NCBI GenBank assembly: GCA_021824345.1
Contig: JAKAKW010000006.1
Span: forward strand, 74,257-114,567
Direction: 5' to 3'
Length of the DNA: 40,311 nucleotides
Origin: a bacterium
GTDB taxonomy: Bacteria > Patescibacteriota > Minisyncoccia > Phycocordibacterales > UBA9973
Positions within the stretch are counted from its first letter, which is position 1; every line of letters starts with the position of its first letter. The notes below the pieces were generated by a model. It did not search any database, was not told the origin of the DNA, and saw only the letters and a program-made list of their open reading frames with translations. Below are positions 1 through 8,530 of the stretch, one piece after another. The translations under genes were made by a program, and so were the position numbers.

Positions 1-10
1 ACAGATTCGC

Positions 11-652
11 ATGACGAATTATCAAAAAATACTGCTGCTGGTTTTCATCCTTGCTTTTCTCTGGTCCGGAATAAATCCGCCCGCAGGATATTCGGACTGG
101 TTTCTTGAAAACAGCCCGATCATTGTGGCAATTATTGCGCTGATTTTCATTGGCAAATATTTAAAGTTTTCAAATGTATCGTATACGCTTCTCACTTTAT
201 ACATAATGTTTCCGTTGGTCGCTTCGCATTTTGGAGTATCGGGTGTGGCCTTTGGAAGCACGGTCGGGCATTGGTTGGATTCAACCCGAAACATGTATGA
301 CCGAGTGGAGCATTTTATGTTCGGCTTTCTTTGTTTTTTGCCGGCCAAGGACATAATTATGCAGGTGGCGAGAAAAGAGAATTTTTGGACGCTTTACTAT
401 CTTCCGGTGGATGCCATTATCAGCCTTTCCGCCTTATATGAAATATTTGAGTGGCTGGCGGCCGTTACGGTTAATCCTCATCTGGCCGCATCGTTCTACG
501 CCTCACAAGGAGATATTTTTGACACCCCGAAGGATATGGCCAATGCCGTCGTTGGCGCCATTATAGCGTCCCTGCTTTACGCAATATACCGCTATTATCG
601 GGACAGACATAGATCCTTAAGAGAAAAGATCGGTGATATCGTTCACGCATAA
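11..652 (+). CDS. DUF2238 (YjdF-like) integral membrane protein
   Basis: A 213-residue multi-pass membrane protein with about five to six hydrophobic segments. The motif YDRVEHFMFGF in the middle and the acidic GDIFDTPKDMANAVVGA near the C-terminus resemble the DUF2238/YjdF family of inner-membrane proteins, whose biochemical role is not established. The ATG at 11 is only 10 nt from the window edge, so upstream context and promoter are unseen. The gene ends 20 nt inside the next gene, so the two are probably co-transcribed and translationally coupled. Family assignment is from memory of the motif pattern; function is unknown. Confidence 0.75.
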   Translation: MTNYQKILLLVFILAFLWSGINPPAGYSDWFLENSPIIVAIIALIFIGKYLKFSNVSYTLLTLYIMFPLVASHFGVSGVAFGSTVGHWLDSTRNMYDRVEHFMFGFLCFLPAKDIIMQVARKENFWTLYYLPVDAIISLSALYEIFEWLAAVTVNPHLAASFYASQGDIFDTPKDMANAVVGAIIASLLYAIYRYYRDRHRSLREKIGDIVHA

Positions 653-1232
653 TCTTCTGGCGTTCTTTCACGTCTCAAAGTATGCTCTGGTTTTTTTGGG
701 CACTTTCGCTGAAGGTCCGGTTGTGGTAATGACAAGCGGGTTTCTTCTGCGTATCGGGCAGTTTAGTCTGATACCGCTTTTTGCTGCGTTATTTTTCGGC
801 AACTTTTTTGCAGATTTATGCTGGTACTGGATCGGCAAATATGGCGCGGAAAAGGCGGTTAGGCGCTTCGGCAAATTTCTCAAAGTAACTCCGGGGCTGG
901 TGGCCAGAATGGAAAATCGTTTCAACAACCACGGGGAAAAAATTGTTCTTTTGGCCAAGCTTACCACCACCTTGGCTATTCCGGTATTTTTGGCGGCGGG
1001 AATGCTGCGCATGCCTTTGAAAAAATTTGTTTCGACGGTCCTTGCCGGAGGAATCGCTTGGACTGCGGTGATGCTGTATCTTGGATTCGCCTTTGGAAAC
1101 GCATACAACCTCGTTCCTTCTGTTTATAAATATCCGTTTCTGATTTTGATATTCATACTTGTAGTACTCATTCTGCATTACGCAAAAAAATATTCAATGA
1201 AAAAGGAAATGGTCGGGCAAAAAACGCCTTAA
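633..1232 (+). CDS. DedA/VTT-family membrane protein
   Basis: A 199-residue membrane protein of the DedA (SNARE-associated/VTT domain) family. DedA proteins are linked to undecaprenyl-phosphate or phospholipid flipping and membrane homeostasis. Visible family features are the acidic FAEGPVVV segment near residue 25, GNFFADLCWYWIGKYG near 60-70, the basic loop with FNNHGEKIVLLAKLTTTLAIPVFLAAGML near 95-125, and a C-terminal hydrophobic helix followed by a basic tail. The start is GTG at 633, inside the last 20 nt of the DUF2238 gene, which suggests coupled translation. Substrate cannot be deduced from the sequence. Confidence 0.8.
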   Translation: MISFTHNLLAFFHVSKYALVFLGTFAEGPVVVMTSGFLLRIGQFSLIPLFAALFFGNFFADLCWYWIGKYGAEKAVRRFGKFLKVTPGLVARMENRFNNHGEKIVLLAKLTTTLAIPVFLAAGMLRMPLKKFVSTVLAGGIAWTAVMLYLGFAFGNAYNLVPSVYKYPFLILIFILVVLILHYAKKYSMKKEMVGQKTP

Positions 1233-1247
1233 GGGGCAAAATTGTTT

Positions 1248-1285
1248 TTGAAAGAAAAAAAGGAAAAGGGGAGTATAATTGGCAA
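1248..1285 (+). promoter_or_regulatory. Putative promoter of rarA, near-leaderless
   Basis: A perfect TATAAT lies at 1274-1279 and is followed by exactly 6 nt before the rarA ATG at 1286. The best upstream -35-like element is TTGAAA at 1248-1253, with a long 20-nt spacer, so the -35 is weak. A start site 6-7 nt after the -10 would fall at the start codon and give a leaderless message. Confidence 0.5.
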
Positions 1286-2443
1286 ATGGAACCCTTGGCA
1301 GCCAAGATACGGCCGAAGAGCCTGGATGAATTCGTGGGCCAGGAACATTTGGTCGGAAAAAAGAACGGGCAGAAATCCGGCCTAGCCGGCCCTTTGCGGG
1401 TTGCCATAGAAGGCAGGCACCTTTTCTCATTCATACTTTGGGGTCCTCCCGGCGTGGGCAAGACCACTCTTGCCAGGATATATGCCAAAGCCTTGAACGC
1501 CGATTATCACGAACTTTCCGCCGTGTCCGCCGGGAAAGAGGATATACGGGAAATTGTGGAAAAGGAGGGCGGGCTTCTCGGTCCTAAAATACTTTTTCTG
1601 GATGAAATACATCGCTTCAACAAGGCTCAGCAGGATTACCTTCTGCCGGCAGTTGAATCCGGACGGCTGACGCTTATCGGCGCCACCACGGAAAATCCCT
1701 CTTTTGAGGTGATACCGGCGCTTCTGTCTCGTTGCAAAGTTTTTGTGCTGGAAGAATTGTCTCCCCAAAATATGCGGGAAATCATCAAGCGCACCGGCCA
1801 CAAGCTTGATGCGAAGGCAATGGAATGGCTGGTCGGCATGGCAAACGGCGACGCCCGACAAGCCATAAGCATGATAGAAAATACAGCCGGACTTTATGCC
1901 AAAATTACTTTGGAAAATCTCAAGCAGACTTTGCAGTCAAAATACCTGCGATATGACAAAAAAGGGGAAGAACATTACAATACAATTTCAGCTTTCATAA
2001 AGAGCATGCGCGCCAGCCAGCCTGACGCCGCCCTATACTACTTGACGCGCATGATAGAATCAGGAGAGGATCCGAAGTTCATTGCCCGCAGGATGGTAAT
2101 ATTCGCTTCCGAGGATATCGGGATGAAGGATCCGGGAGCCTTAGAAATTGCCAACGCCGTCTTTAGGGCGGTTGAAACAATCGGATATCCTGAAGCCGGA
2201 ATAAATTTGTCGCATGGCGTAATATATCTCTCAAAGGCTCCAAAAACAAAGGCAGTGTACTGGGCATATCAGAAGGCGCTGGCGGACGCTAAAGAGTTCG
2301 GTAATCTGCCCATCCCGCTCAAAATCCGGAACGCCGTTACCAAGATGATGAAGAACCTGGGCTATGGGGAGGGATACGAAAAATATACAAAAGAAGATCT
2401 TCTGCCGGAAAAATTACAAGGGAGAAAATATTGGGAGGAATAG
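1286..2443 (+). CDS. rarA: Replication-associated recombination ATPase RarA (MgsA)
   Basis: A 385-residue AAA+ ATPase of the RarA/MgsA/WRNIP1 family, related to clamp-loader subunits and acting at stalled replication forks. The family N-terminus RPKSLDEFVGQEHL is present. Walker A is GPPGVGKT near residue 53-60, Walker B is LFLDEIHRFNK near 105, and sensor 1 is GATTENPSFEV near 132-142. The C-terminal oligomerisation region includes FASEDIGMKDP and the YPEAGINLSHGVIYLSKAPKT region. It is a little shorter than E. coli RarA (about 447 residues), mostly at the C-terminus. The start ATG follows a TATAAT by 6 nt. The next gene begins 1 nt after its stop codon. Confidence 0.93.
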   Translation: MEPLAAKIRPKSLDEFVGQEHLVGKKNGQKSGLAGPLRVAIEGRHLFSFILWGPPGVGKTTLARIYAKALNADYHELSAVSAGKEDIREIVEKEGGLLGPKILFLDEIHRFNKAQQDYLLPAVESGRLTLIGATTENPSFEVIPALLSRCKVFVLEELSPQNMREIIKRTGHKLDAKAMEWLVGMANGDARQAISMIENTAGLYAKITLENLKQTLQSKYLRYDKKGEEHYNTISAFIKSMRASQPDAALYYLTRMIESGEDPKFIARRMVIFASEDIGMKDPGALEIANAVFRAVETIGYPEAGINLSHGVIYLSKAPKTKAVYWAYQKALADAKEFGNLPIPLKIRNAVTKMMKNLGYGEGYEKYTKEDLLPEKLQGRKYWEE

Positions 2444-2444
2444 C

Positions 2445-3107
2445 ATGAAATTGGATATACGAAAAGAAAAAGGGGTGAAAGGGGCGGCAGAATTCGTTGC
2501 CGGTTCGATTTTGGCACAGCTTGCAAAAGGGAAGAAAGTTTTATGGCTGGTGGCGGGAGGCTCTTCCATACCGGTAGCCGTTGCGGCGTCAAAAATAATT
2601 CGCAAGCATCCGCACAAAAAGCTTTGCGTGACTCTTACCGACGAACGCTATGGAGAAGTGGGGCATTCCGATTCAAACTGGGCGAAGCTTCTTGCGCGCG
2701 ATTTTAAATTGCCCCAAGCGAATTTAAAGCCCGTTCTTAAAGGGAGAAACATGGAAATCGCCGTAAGCGCTTTCCGCACTGAACTGGAAAAGCTGTATAA
2801 ATGGGCGGATTGGAAAATCGGCATTTTCGGAGTGGGAATGGACGGGCATACCGCCGGGATTCTGCCGGAAAGCGACGCGGTGTCCGTCCCTCGGCTGGCT
2901 TTCGGATATTACACTGAAAAATTCAATCGCATCACTATGACCGCGAAGGCAATCGGCATGCTGGATCAAGCGGTTGTATTTTCCAAAGGTGAAAAGAAAA
3001 GAAAGGCGATAAATCAACTTTCAAAAAATCTGCCTGTTTCAAAAATGCCGGCTCAGGCCCTGAAGCAGATTCCATTATTAACCATTTTCTTAAATTTTAA
3101 AAAATAA
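2445..3107 (+). CDS. pgl: 6-phosphogluconolactonase
   Basis: Hydrolyses 6-phosphogluconolactone to 6-phosphogluconate, step two of the oxidative pentose-phosphate pathway, in the cytoplasm. The protein is 220 residues, usual for the NagB-fold lactonase. Family motifs are LTDERYGEVGHSDSNW in the first half and FGVGMDGHTAGILPES in the second. The ORF track starts at 2364, inside rarA; I prefer ATG 2445 because it is preceded by the purine-rich GGGAGGAA and removes a non-homologous 27-residue extension. It is followed by gnd after 1 nt and then zwf, so the three enzymes form one operon. Confidence 0.9.
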   Translation: MKLDIRKEKGVKGAAEFVAGSILAQLAKGKKVLWLVAGGSSIPVAVAASKIIRKHPHKKLCVTLTDERYGEVGHSDSNWAKLLARDFKLPQANLKPVLKGRNMEIAVSAFRTELEKLYKWADWKIGIFGVGMDGHTAGILPESDAVSVPRLAFGYYTEKFNRITMTAKAIGMLDQAVVFSKGEKKRKAINQLSKNLPVSKMPAQALKQIPLLTIFLNFKK

Positions 3108-3108
3108 C

Positions 3109-4050
3109 ATGAAAATCATTGTGGCCGGCTTGGGCAGAATGGGTTCGCAAATCGCAAAAAAATTGCACGAAGGGGGACATAAAGTGGTGGCGCTGAATCG
3201 ATCGCCCGAACCGGTGCGAGAAATGGTATCGCTTGGCATGCTCGGAGCATTTTCCAAGGAAGAGGCTCTGGCGTTTTTCGCAAAAAAGGAACGCGTTGCC
3301 CTTTGGCTTATGATTTCAGCCGGCGCCATGGATGAGGAATTGGATAAATGGCTTAACATGCTTCCGAAGGGAAGCATAATCATTGACGGCGGGAACTCAG
3401 ATTACAGGCTTACCCGCAAGCGAGCGGAAAAAGCCAAGCGCAAGGGACAAACGCTCTTGGACGTGGGAACCAGCGGAGGAATCTGGGGATATGAAAATGG
3501 ATTTTCAATGATGGCCGGCGGCGACAAGTCTGCCTTTAAGACAATTGAACCCCTGCTTAAGACGCTCGCCAAGCCTTCCGGCGGCTATGCATACTTTGGA
3601 GAGCCCGGCTCGGGGCATTATGTGAAAATGGTACACAATGCCATTGAATATGGAATGATGGAATCCCTGGCCGAGGGTTACAGGCTTTTGAAGGAGGGGC
3701 CGTATAAAAATTTGGAATTGGCAAAAGCGGGGGATGTATGGCAGAAGCGAAGCGTGATAACATCCTGGCTGAACGGTTTGATGGCGGATGCATTGCGAAA
3801 AAACAAAGATATGAGAAACGTCGACGGAGCGGTGGCTGAGTCGGGAGAAGCTCGCTGGGCTCTGGAAACGGCCGAGGATTTGAGTATAAGGACTCCGGCC
3901 ATACGCGCGTCATTTGACGTGCGCATTGAATCACAGCGGGGAAAAATAAACTTTGCCACAAAGCTTCTTTCTCTCACTCGCAATGCTTTCGGCGGGCATA
4001 AGATAAACGAGGCAACGGAAAAGACAAAGCAGGCAAAAAGGAAAAAATGA
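3109..4050 (+). CDS. gnd: 6-phosphogluconate dehydrogenase, short decarboxylating type
   Basis: Oxidatively decarboxylates 6-phosphogluconate to ribulose-5-phosphate. At 313 residues it is the short form (YqeC/GndA-like, about 300 residues) rather than the 470-residue form. The N-terminal Rossmann fold carries GLGRMGSQIAKKL, followed by the 6PGDH segments IIDGGNSDYR, DVGTSGGIWGYENGFSMMAGG and GHYVKMVHNAIEYGMM with the expected catalytic Lys and Asn. The dinucleotide loop ALNRSPEP has no acidic residue at the usual NAD-selecting position, which hints at NADP use; this is a weak inference. The last 4 nt overlap zwf (ATGA junction). Confidence 0.92.
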   Translation: MKIIVAGLGRMGSQIAKKLHEGGHKVVALNRSPEPVREMVSLGMLGAFSKEEALAFFAKKERVALWLMISAGAMDEELDKWLNMLPKGSIIIDGGNSDYRLTRKRAEKAKRKGQTLLDVGTSGGIWGYENGFSMMAGGDKSAFKTIEPLLKTLAKPSGGYAYFGEPGSGHYVKMVHNAIEYGMMESLAEGYRLLKEGPYKNLELAKAGDVWQKRSVITSWLNGLMADALRKNKDMRNVDGAVAESGEARWALETAEDLSIRTPAIRASFDVRIESQRGKINFATKLLSLTRNAFGGHKINEATEKTKQAKRKK

Positions 4051-5348
4051 GCACCGACCAACCCACAATTCTGGTCATATTCGGCATTTCCGGCGATTTA
4101 GCCGGACGGTATCTTTTGCCGGCGATCAGCGCCATAAGCAAGGCTAAAATGCTTCCCAAAAAATTTCATATCGTCGGCGTCACCAGGAACTTGGACAAAG
4201 CGTATTTGAAAAAACATTTGGACAAAAAAACTGAGATGCTGGAAATGGATCTAGGCAAGGCATCCGAGTATGAAAAATTAAAGAAAATTATATTGTCGGC
4301 AAGAAAAAAATTTAAGTCGGAGCTTGACCCGCAAATTCTTTTTTACCTCTCCGTTCCTCCAAACGCTAGCGAGAAAATAGTTGAAATGCTCGGGAAATCC
4401 GGGCTGTCAAAAATAAAAAATGCCAAGCTCCTTTTGGAAAAACCCTTCGGATCGGATCTCTCAAGCGCAGAGCATTTGGTGCGACATATTGAAGAGTATT
4501 TTGCGGAAGAACAAATTTATCGCATAGACCATTATCTCGCGAAGGAGGCGGCGCAAAACATAATTGTTTTCCGCAATGGAAACTCGTTATTCAAGAAGAC
4601 ATGGAATTCCAATTTTATTGAAAGCATTGATATCCTGGCGAGTGAAAAAATAGGAATTGAGGGAAGGGCAAAATTTTATGAACAGACGGGAGCGCTCCGG
4701 GATTATGTGCAGAGCCATCTTCTTCAGCTTGCCGCCCTTATCTTGATGGATTTGCCGGATCAATGCGGCATGGATGCCGTCCCCGCGCTTCGGCTGAAGG
4801 CGCTCAAGGGCCTGAAAATAGCCTGCGGCGACGGCGGTTCAAAATGCGTGAAGCGCGGGCAATATGCGGGATATAGAAGCGACGCCGGAAACCCGAAAAG
4901 CACAGTGGAAACTTTCGTTTCAATTCAGCTGAAATCTTCCGACCCGAAATGGAAAGGCGTGCCAATAACTGTTGCAACCGGCAAGGCGATGGCCGAACGT
5001 TTTACGGAAATCAGGATTCGCTACAAAAAAACAAAAGAGCAGGAAGCTAACGAATTAATATTCCGCCTTCAGCCAAACCCCGGCATTGAGTTCAGTGTCT
5101 TTGCCAAGAAGCCTGGATATGAAAGAGAATTATCCGAGCATACCCTGCATTTTAATTTCAATGAGCACTACACCAAGCTTCCGGAGGCATACGAGCAAGT
5201 CCTCTGGAGCGCTATCAATTCCGACCACTCACTGTTCACCGGCAGCGCGGAGGTTTTGGAAAGCTGGCGCATTGTGGACATAATCCAGCGAGCTTGGAAA
5301 GGCAAGAGCGCAGATTTGACGATATATAAAAAAGGAAGTAAAATATAG
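4047..5348 (+). CDS. zwf: Glucose-6-phosphate 1-dehydrogenase
   Basis: Oxidises glucose-6-phosphate to 6-phosphogluconolactone with reduction of NADP+. The nucleotide-binding motif is FGISGDLAGRYLLPA near residue 11. The active-site signature RIDHYLAKEAAQN is near 158 with the catalytic His context DHYL. TGALRDYVQSHLLQL is near 210, the conserved substrate and dimer region. At 433 residues it is shorter than the usual 480-500, the trimming being spread through the C-terminal half. It overlaps gnd by 4 nt. The purine operon begins 7 nt after its stop, and its 3' end contains a promoter-like sequence for guaB. Confidence 0.92.
   Translation: MSTDQPTILVIFGISGDLAGRYLLPAISAISKAKMLPKKFHIVGVTRNLDKAYLKKHLDKKTEMLEMDLGKASEYEKLKKIILSARKKFKSELDPQILFYLSVPPNASEKIVEMLGKSGLSKIKNAKLLLEKPFGSDLSSAEHLVRHIEEYFAEEQIYRIDHYLAKEAAQNIIVFRNGNSLFKKTWNSNFIESIDILASEKIGIEGRAKFYEQTGALRDYVQSHLLQLAALILMDLPDQCGMDAVPALRLKALKGLKIACGDGGSKCVKRGQYAGYRSDAGNPKSTVETFVSIQLKSSDPKWKGVPITVATGKAMAERFTEIRIRYKKTKEQEANELIFRLQPNPGIEFSVFAKKPGYERELSEHTLHFNFNEHYTKLPEAYEQVLWSAINSDHSLFTGSAEVLESWRIVDIIQRAWKGKSADLTIYKKGSKI
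5316..5344 (+). promoter_or_regulatory. Putative guaB promoter inside the zwf 3' end
   Basis: TTGACG at 5316-5321, a 17-nt spacer, then TAAAAT at 5339-5344: good spacing for a housekeeping sigma factor. The guaB ATG at 5356 is 11 nt downstream of the -10, so the leader would be only about 4-5 nt. This could let the purine genes be transcribed independently of pgl-gnd-zwf. Confidence 0.5.
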
Positions 5349-5355
5349 GAAAATT

Positions 5356-6831
5356 ATGCCGAAAAAAATCTCATCTCCCGAAAATCTTGGCCAGGGCCTT
5401 ACTTTTGACGATGTTTTACTGGCGCCCGCCTATAGCGAAGTACTGCCAAAAGAGGTAAGCATAAAGACTCGCCTAACAAAAAATATAACCTTAAATATTC
5501 CGCTGTTGTCTGCCGCCATGGATACTGTCACTGAAACCTCCATGGCAATCGCCATGGCTCAGCTTGGAGGCTTCGGCGTCATTCACAAGAATATGACTAT
5601 TGCGGAGCAGGCGGAGGAGGTTCGCATGGTTAAGCGCTATGAGTCGGGAAAAATCGCGGAGCCTATTACTTTAAATATCAAGGGAACAGTAGCTGATGCC
5701 TTGGCTATTCAAAAGAAACATAACATCGGCGGAATACCGATCGTGGACGACAAGGGTATTTTGAGGGGAATCGTCACGCATCGCGATCTGCGCTTTGAAA
5801 AAGACGAACAAACTCCCATTAAGGATGTAATGACATCAAAACTGATTACCGGCAAGCCGGATACCACCACCGCAGAAGCGAATAAATTATTTCAGCAATA
5901 TGGCATAGAAAAGCTTCCGTTGGTAGACAAGAACGGCAAATTGGCAGGGCTCATTACATACCGTGATATGGTAAAAAGCAGGGAATATCCGCTGGCCACT
6001 CGCGACAAGCTCGGACGCTTGCGGGTGGGAGCCGCAGTGGGAACATCCGCAGACACCATGGAGCGGGTTAAGGCGCTCGTTGCGGCGGGCGTTGACGCGA
6101 TATTCGTAGATACCGCGCACGGGCATTCAAAAGGCGTGCTTGATATCGTCAAGAATGTCCGCAAAACATATCCGAAACTGGACATTGTGGGGGGAAATAT
6201 TGCCACAGGAAAGGCGGCTCTGGCCCTAATCAAGGCTGGAGCAAGCGCGGTGAAGGTAGGCATCGGTCCCGGTTCAATTTGCACTACCAGGATTGTTTCA
6301 GGAGTGGGCGTGCCTCAGCTTTCGGCTGTGCTTGATGTTTACAAAGCCTGCGCTCCTCTCGGTATTCCGCTGATAGCCGACGGAGGCATAAAATCTAGCG
6401 GGGACATTGTGAAGGCTCTTGCATTTGGCGCGGACACGGTAATGTCCGGCAGCGCTTTCGCGGGCACGGATGAATCACCCGGGGATACAATCGTTTCGGA
6501 CAATCAAAAGTTTAAAAAATACCGCGGAATGGGTTCCATTGAGGCCATGAAGCAAGGATCAAAGGACCGATATTTCCAGGCTGATCAGTATGACAGCACA
6601 AAACTGGTGCCGGAAGGCGTTTCCGCTCACGTGGCGTACAAGGGTCCACTTTCGCAAGTAGTGCACCAGTATCTCGGAGGCCTGCGGTCCGGCATGGGTT
6701 ATATAGGCGCGAAGGACATAGAGTCCATGCGAAACGCTTCCTTCTACACGATAACCAACGCCGGATTGAAGGAAAGTCATATTCACGACATTTTTATGGT
6801 AGATCCCACGCCGAATTATAAAAAAGAATGA
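5356..6831 (+). CDS. guaB: IMP dehydrogenase
   Basis: Oxidises IMP to XMP, the committed step to GMP. The 491-residue protein has the standard bacterial layout. The N-terminal barrel segment begins [17 protein letters not shown]. Tandem CBS domains lie at about residues 95-205 ([21 protein letters not shown] and [20 protein letters not shown]). The catalytic loop [17 protein letters not shown] has the nucleophile Cys near residue 309. The IMP-binding segment [20 protein letters not shown] and the flap start [10 protein letters not shown] follow. GuaA, which converts XMP to GMP, is not in this window. It overlaps purA by 4 nt. Confidence 0.96.
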   Translation: MPKKISSPENLGQGLTFDDVLLAPAYSEVLPKEVSIKTRLTKNITLNIPLLSAAMDTVTETSMAIAMAQLGGFGVIHKNMTIAEQAEEVRMVKRYESGKIAEPITLNIKGTVADALAIQKKHNIGGIPIVDDKGILRGIVTHRDLRFEKDEQTPIKDVMTSKLITGKPDTTTAEANKLFQQYGIEKLPLVDKNGKLAGLITYRDMVKSREYPLATRDKLGRLRVGAAVGTSADTMERVKALVAAGVDAIFVDTAHGHSKGVLDIVKNVRKTYPKLDIVGGNIATGKAALALIKAGASAVKVGIGPGSICTTRIVSGVGVPQLSAVLDVYKACAPLGIPLIADGGIKSSGDIVKALAFGADTVMSGSAFAGTDESPGDTIVSDNQKFKKYRGMGSIEAMKQGSKDRYFQADQYDSTKLVPEGVSAHVAYKGPLSQVVHQYLGGLRSGMGYIGAKDIESMRNASFYTITNAGLKESHIHDIFMVDPTPNYKKE

Positions 6832-8201
6832 GCCAAGTAATTCCCGTAATCGGGCTACAATGGGGCGATGAAGGAAAAGGAAAGGGGGTCGCGCAGATCG
6901 CCGCCGGTTTGGGACAAAACGATTTAGTTGTAAGATTTCAAGGAGGAAATAATGCGGGGCATACCATTTACCATGATGGGAAACAATATGTTTTTCATCT
7001 TCTTCCTTCCGCCGCTTTCGGCAAAGCAAGCATGCATATGGGAGGCGGGATGGTCATAAACCCTTCGGCGCTAAGGGAAGAATCATTGGCAATTCCGGGC
7101 TTTGAGGAATTAAAGAATCGCATTTCTGTTTCTCCGCATGCCGTACTCATACTTCCTACGCACCAGCTTATTGATTCAATTTCCGAGAGCAGCCTGGGCG
7201 CCAAGAAAATCGGTTCCACCGGCAAAGGCATCGGACCCTCATACACTGATTTCGTCTGGCGCAAGGCACTGCGAGTCGGGGATATTTTTTATAATGATTT
7301 TAAGGAAAGATACGATGGTTTGCGGGACAACCACTTGCGCATTTTGCAGAAGGATTATGATTACGAGCCGGACAAGAACGATTTTGCTGAAAAAGAAAAG
7401 AAATTTTTTGAAGGAATTGAATTTCTCAAGACGTTGGTAATGAAAAATTCCGCCGATATCATTGAAGAAGCCCTCTCTAAAGGCAACAAAGTTGTCGCCG
7501 AAGGAGCCCAAGGCACGCTTTTGGACGTGCGCTGGGGTAATTATCCGTACGTAACCTCATCTCACACCGTCTCCGGCGGAATTCCGTCCGCTCTCGGGGT
7601 CCAGCCTGCTTGCATTGGCGGAGCAATAGGCATTTTTAAGGCATATGTTACCAAGGTTGGAGAAGGGCCTTTTCCCACGGAATTAGGCGGAGAAAAGTCT
7701 GCCGTGTGGTGCAGGGACCAGAAGGCTGAGTACGAGAAAGAAAAATATCCAAAAGCGGATCCGAACAGTTCAGACCCTTTTGAGCAGGGAATCGCGCTCC
7801 GGCAGATGGGTTCCGAATTTGGGGCCACCACCGGGCGCTTGCGCCGTACGGGATGGCTTGACCTTCCGCTTCTGAAATATGCTGTGAAGGTGAATAATGC
7901 TACCGAGCTTGTGATGGCGAAGCTTGATGTCTTGAGCGGATTCAAAGAAATAAAAGTGTGCACCGCGTATAAAGTGAACGGCAAAGAGACAAACAAAATT
8001 CCTTTTGATTTATCCCGAGAAAAAATTGAGCCGGTCTACAAATCCTTCCGAGTATGGAAGGGCGAGCTTGCCGATAAAGCCGGCAAGCTCGCTCCCGAAG
8101 CTCTTGAATACGTAAAATACCTTGAAAGCGTCCTCGGGGCTCCCATCACCTTTGTCGGCACTGGCCCCGAAGAGCAAGACTTCGTGAGGCGGTATTGGTA
8201 A
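6828..8201 (+). CDS. purA: Adenylosuccinate synthetase
   Basis: GTP-dependent ligation of aspartate to IMP, first step to AMP. The N-terminal GLQWGDEGKGKGVAQ holds the catalytic Asp and the P-loop-like GDEGKGK; NNAGHTIYHDGK holds the catalytic His; GSTGKGIGPSYTD and the GATTGRLRRTGWLDL segment bind IMP. Length (457) is normal to slightly long. The ATGA junction with guaB implies coupling. The 3' part of the gene carries a perfect 12-bp inverted repeat at 8062-8092. After the stop codon the sequence becomes strongly AT-rich for about 140 nt. PurB, the other enzyme of the AMP branch, closes the same gene run at 22361. Confidence 0.96.
   Translation: MSQVIPVIGLQWGDEGKGKGVAQIAAGLGQNDLVVRFQGGNNAGHTIYHDGKQYVFHLLPSAAFGKASMHMGGGMVINPSALREESLAIPGFEELKNRISVSPHAVLILPTHQLIDSISESSLGAKKIGSTGKGIGPSYTDFVWRKALRVGDIFYNDFKERYDGLRDNHLRILQKDYDYEPDKNDFAEKEKKFFEGIEFLKTLVMKNSADIIEEALSKGNKVVAEGAQGTLLDVRWGNYPYVTSSHTVSGGIPSALGVQPACIGGAIGIFKAYVTKVGEGPFPTELGGEKSAVWCRDQKAEYEKEKYPKADPNSSDPFEQGIALRQMGSEFGATTGRLRRTGWLDLPLLKYAVKVNNATELVMAKLDVLSGFKEIKVCTAYKVNGKETNKIPFDLSREKIEPVYKSFRVWKGELADKAGKLAPEALEYVKYLESVLGAPITFVGTGPEEQDFVRRYW
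8062..8092 (+). repeat. 12-bp perfect inverted repeat inside purA
   Basis: GCGAGCTTGCCG at 8062-8073 and its exact reverse complement CGGCAAGCTCGC at 8081-8092 are separated by 7 nt. It is fully coding (GELADKAGKLA region). A stable hairpin here in the mRNA, about 110 nt before the purA stop, could affect RNA processing or termination; no U-tract follows, so an intrinsic terminator is unlikely. Confidence 0.6.
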
Positions 8202-8340
8202 AATACAACCTAAATTTTGTTTTGGGTGTGTATTAAAGGATGAATTTTATTTATTTTGGACAAATTCAAAGTTTTGTTTTAGTATAAAATAAATAGATTT
8301 TTTTAATAATTAAATATCAACAATATAGACGGAGGTGTGT
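8202..8340 (+). other. AT-rich intergenic region after purA
   Basis: About 140 nt of very AT-rich DNA between purA and the small ORF at 8341. I see no ORF, tRNA or clear intrinsic terminator. Promoter-like pieces exist (TTGGAC at 8256-8261, TATAAA at 8283-8288) but the 21-nt spacing is poor. The region probably holds the promoter and leader of the 40-codon gene. Confidence 0.35.
8331..8337 (+). promoter_or_regulatory. Strong Shine-Dalgarno site for the 40-codon ORF
   Basis: GGAGGTG ends 3 nt before ATG 8341. It is a near-complete anti-Shine-Dalgarno match with good spacing and is unusually strong for this window, where most starts show little or no ribosome-binding sequence. It is the main reason for calling the tiny ORF real. 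Confidence 0.65.
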
Positions 8341-8463
8341 ATGTTTGACAAAAATTTTCTTATTTTTGTTGCGCTCCATTTGTTAGTAGGTGTTATTCTT
8401 TTTTTTGTTTTTCTAGGACCCAAACCCTGGAAATATATGGAAACAAATAACAACAAAAAATAA
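8341..8463 (+). CDS. 40-residue single-pass membrane peptide (too short for ORF track)
   Basis: Reading ATG 8341 to TAA 8461-8463 gives 40 residues. A short polar start (MFDKN) precedes a roughly 20-residue hydrophobic stretch (FLIFVALHLLVGVILFFVFL), then a polar tail rich in Asn and Lys. This is the layout of a single transmembrane peptide. Support is the strong GGAGGTG ribosome site, sensible composition, and its position in an otherwise empty 329-nt gap between purA and purSL. A hairpin with modest AT-rich tail follows the stop codon. I do not recognise a family. It could be a membrane-active small protein or one half of a regulatory pair; no function can be assigned. Confidence 0.55.
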   Translation: MFDKNFLIFVALHLLVGVILFFVFLGPKPWKYMETNNNKK

Positions 8464-8467
8464 TTTC

Positions 8468-8495
8468 GCCCGCCTTAACCCGCGGGCATTTAATT
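8468..8495 (+). terminator. Possible weak terminator after the 40-codon ORF
   Basis: GCCCGC at 8468-8473 pairs with GCGGGC at 8482-8487 across an 8-nt loop, followed by ATTTAATTT. The stem is short and the tail is not a clean T-run, so this may only be a partial terminator. It separates the small ORF from the purSL promoter. Confidence 0.35.
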
Positions 8496-8524
8496 TGCAA
8501 AATTTGGCACAAATATTGTAATAT
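8495..8524 (+). promoter_or_regulatory. Putative purSL promoter, leaderless geometry
   Basis: TTGCAA at 8495-8500, an 18-nt spacer and TAATAT at 8519-8524, followed by exactly 6 nt before ATG 8531. Transcription would begin at or next to the start codon. No ribosome-binding sequence precedes the ATG, which agrees with leaderless translation. Confidence 0.55.
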
Positions 8525-8530
8525 CAGGAT

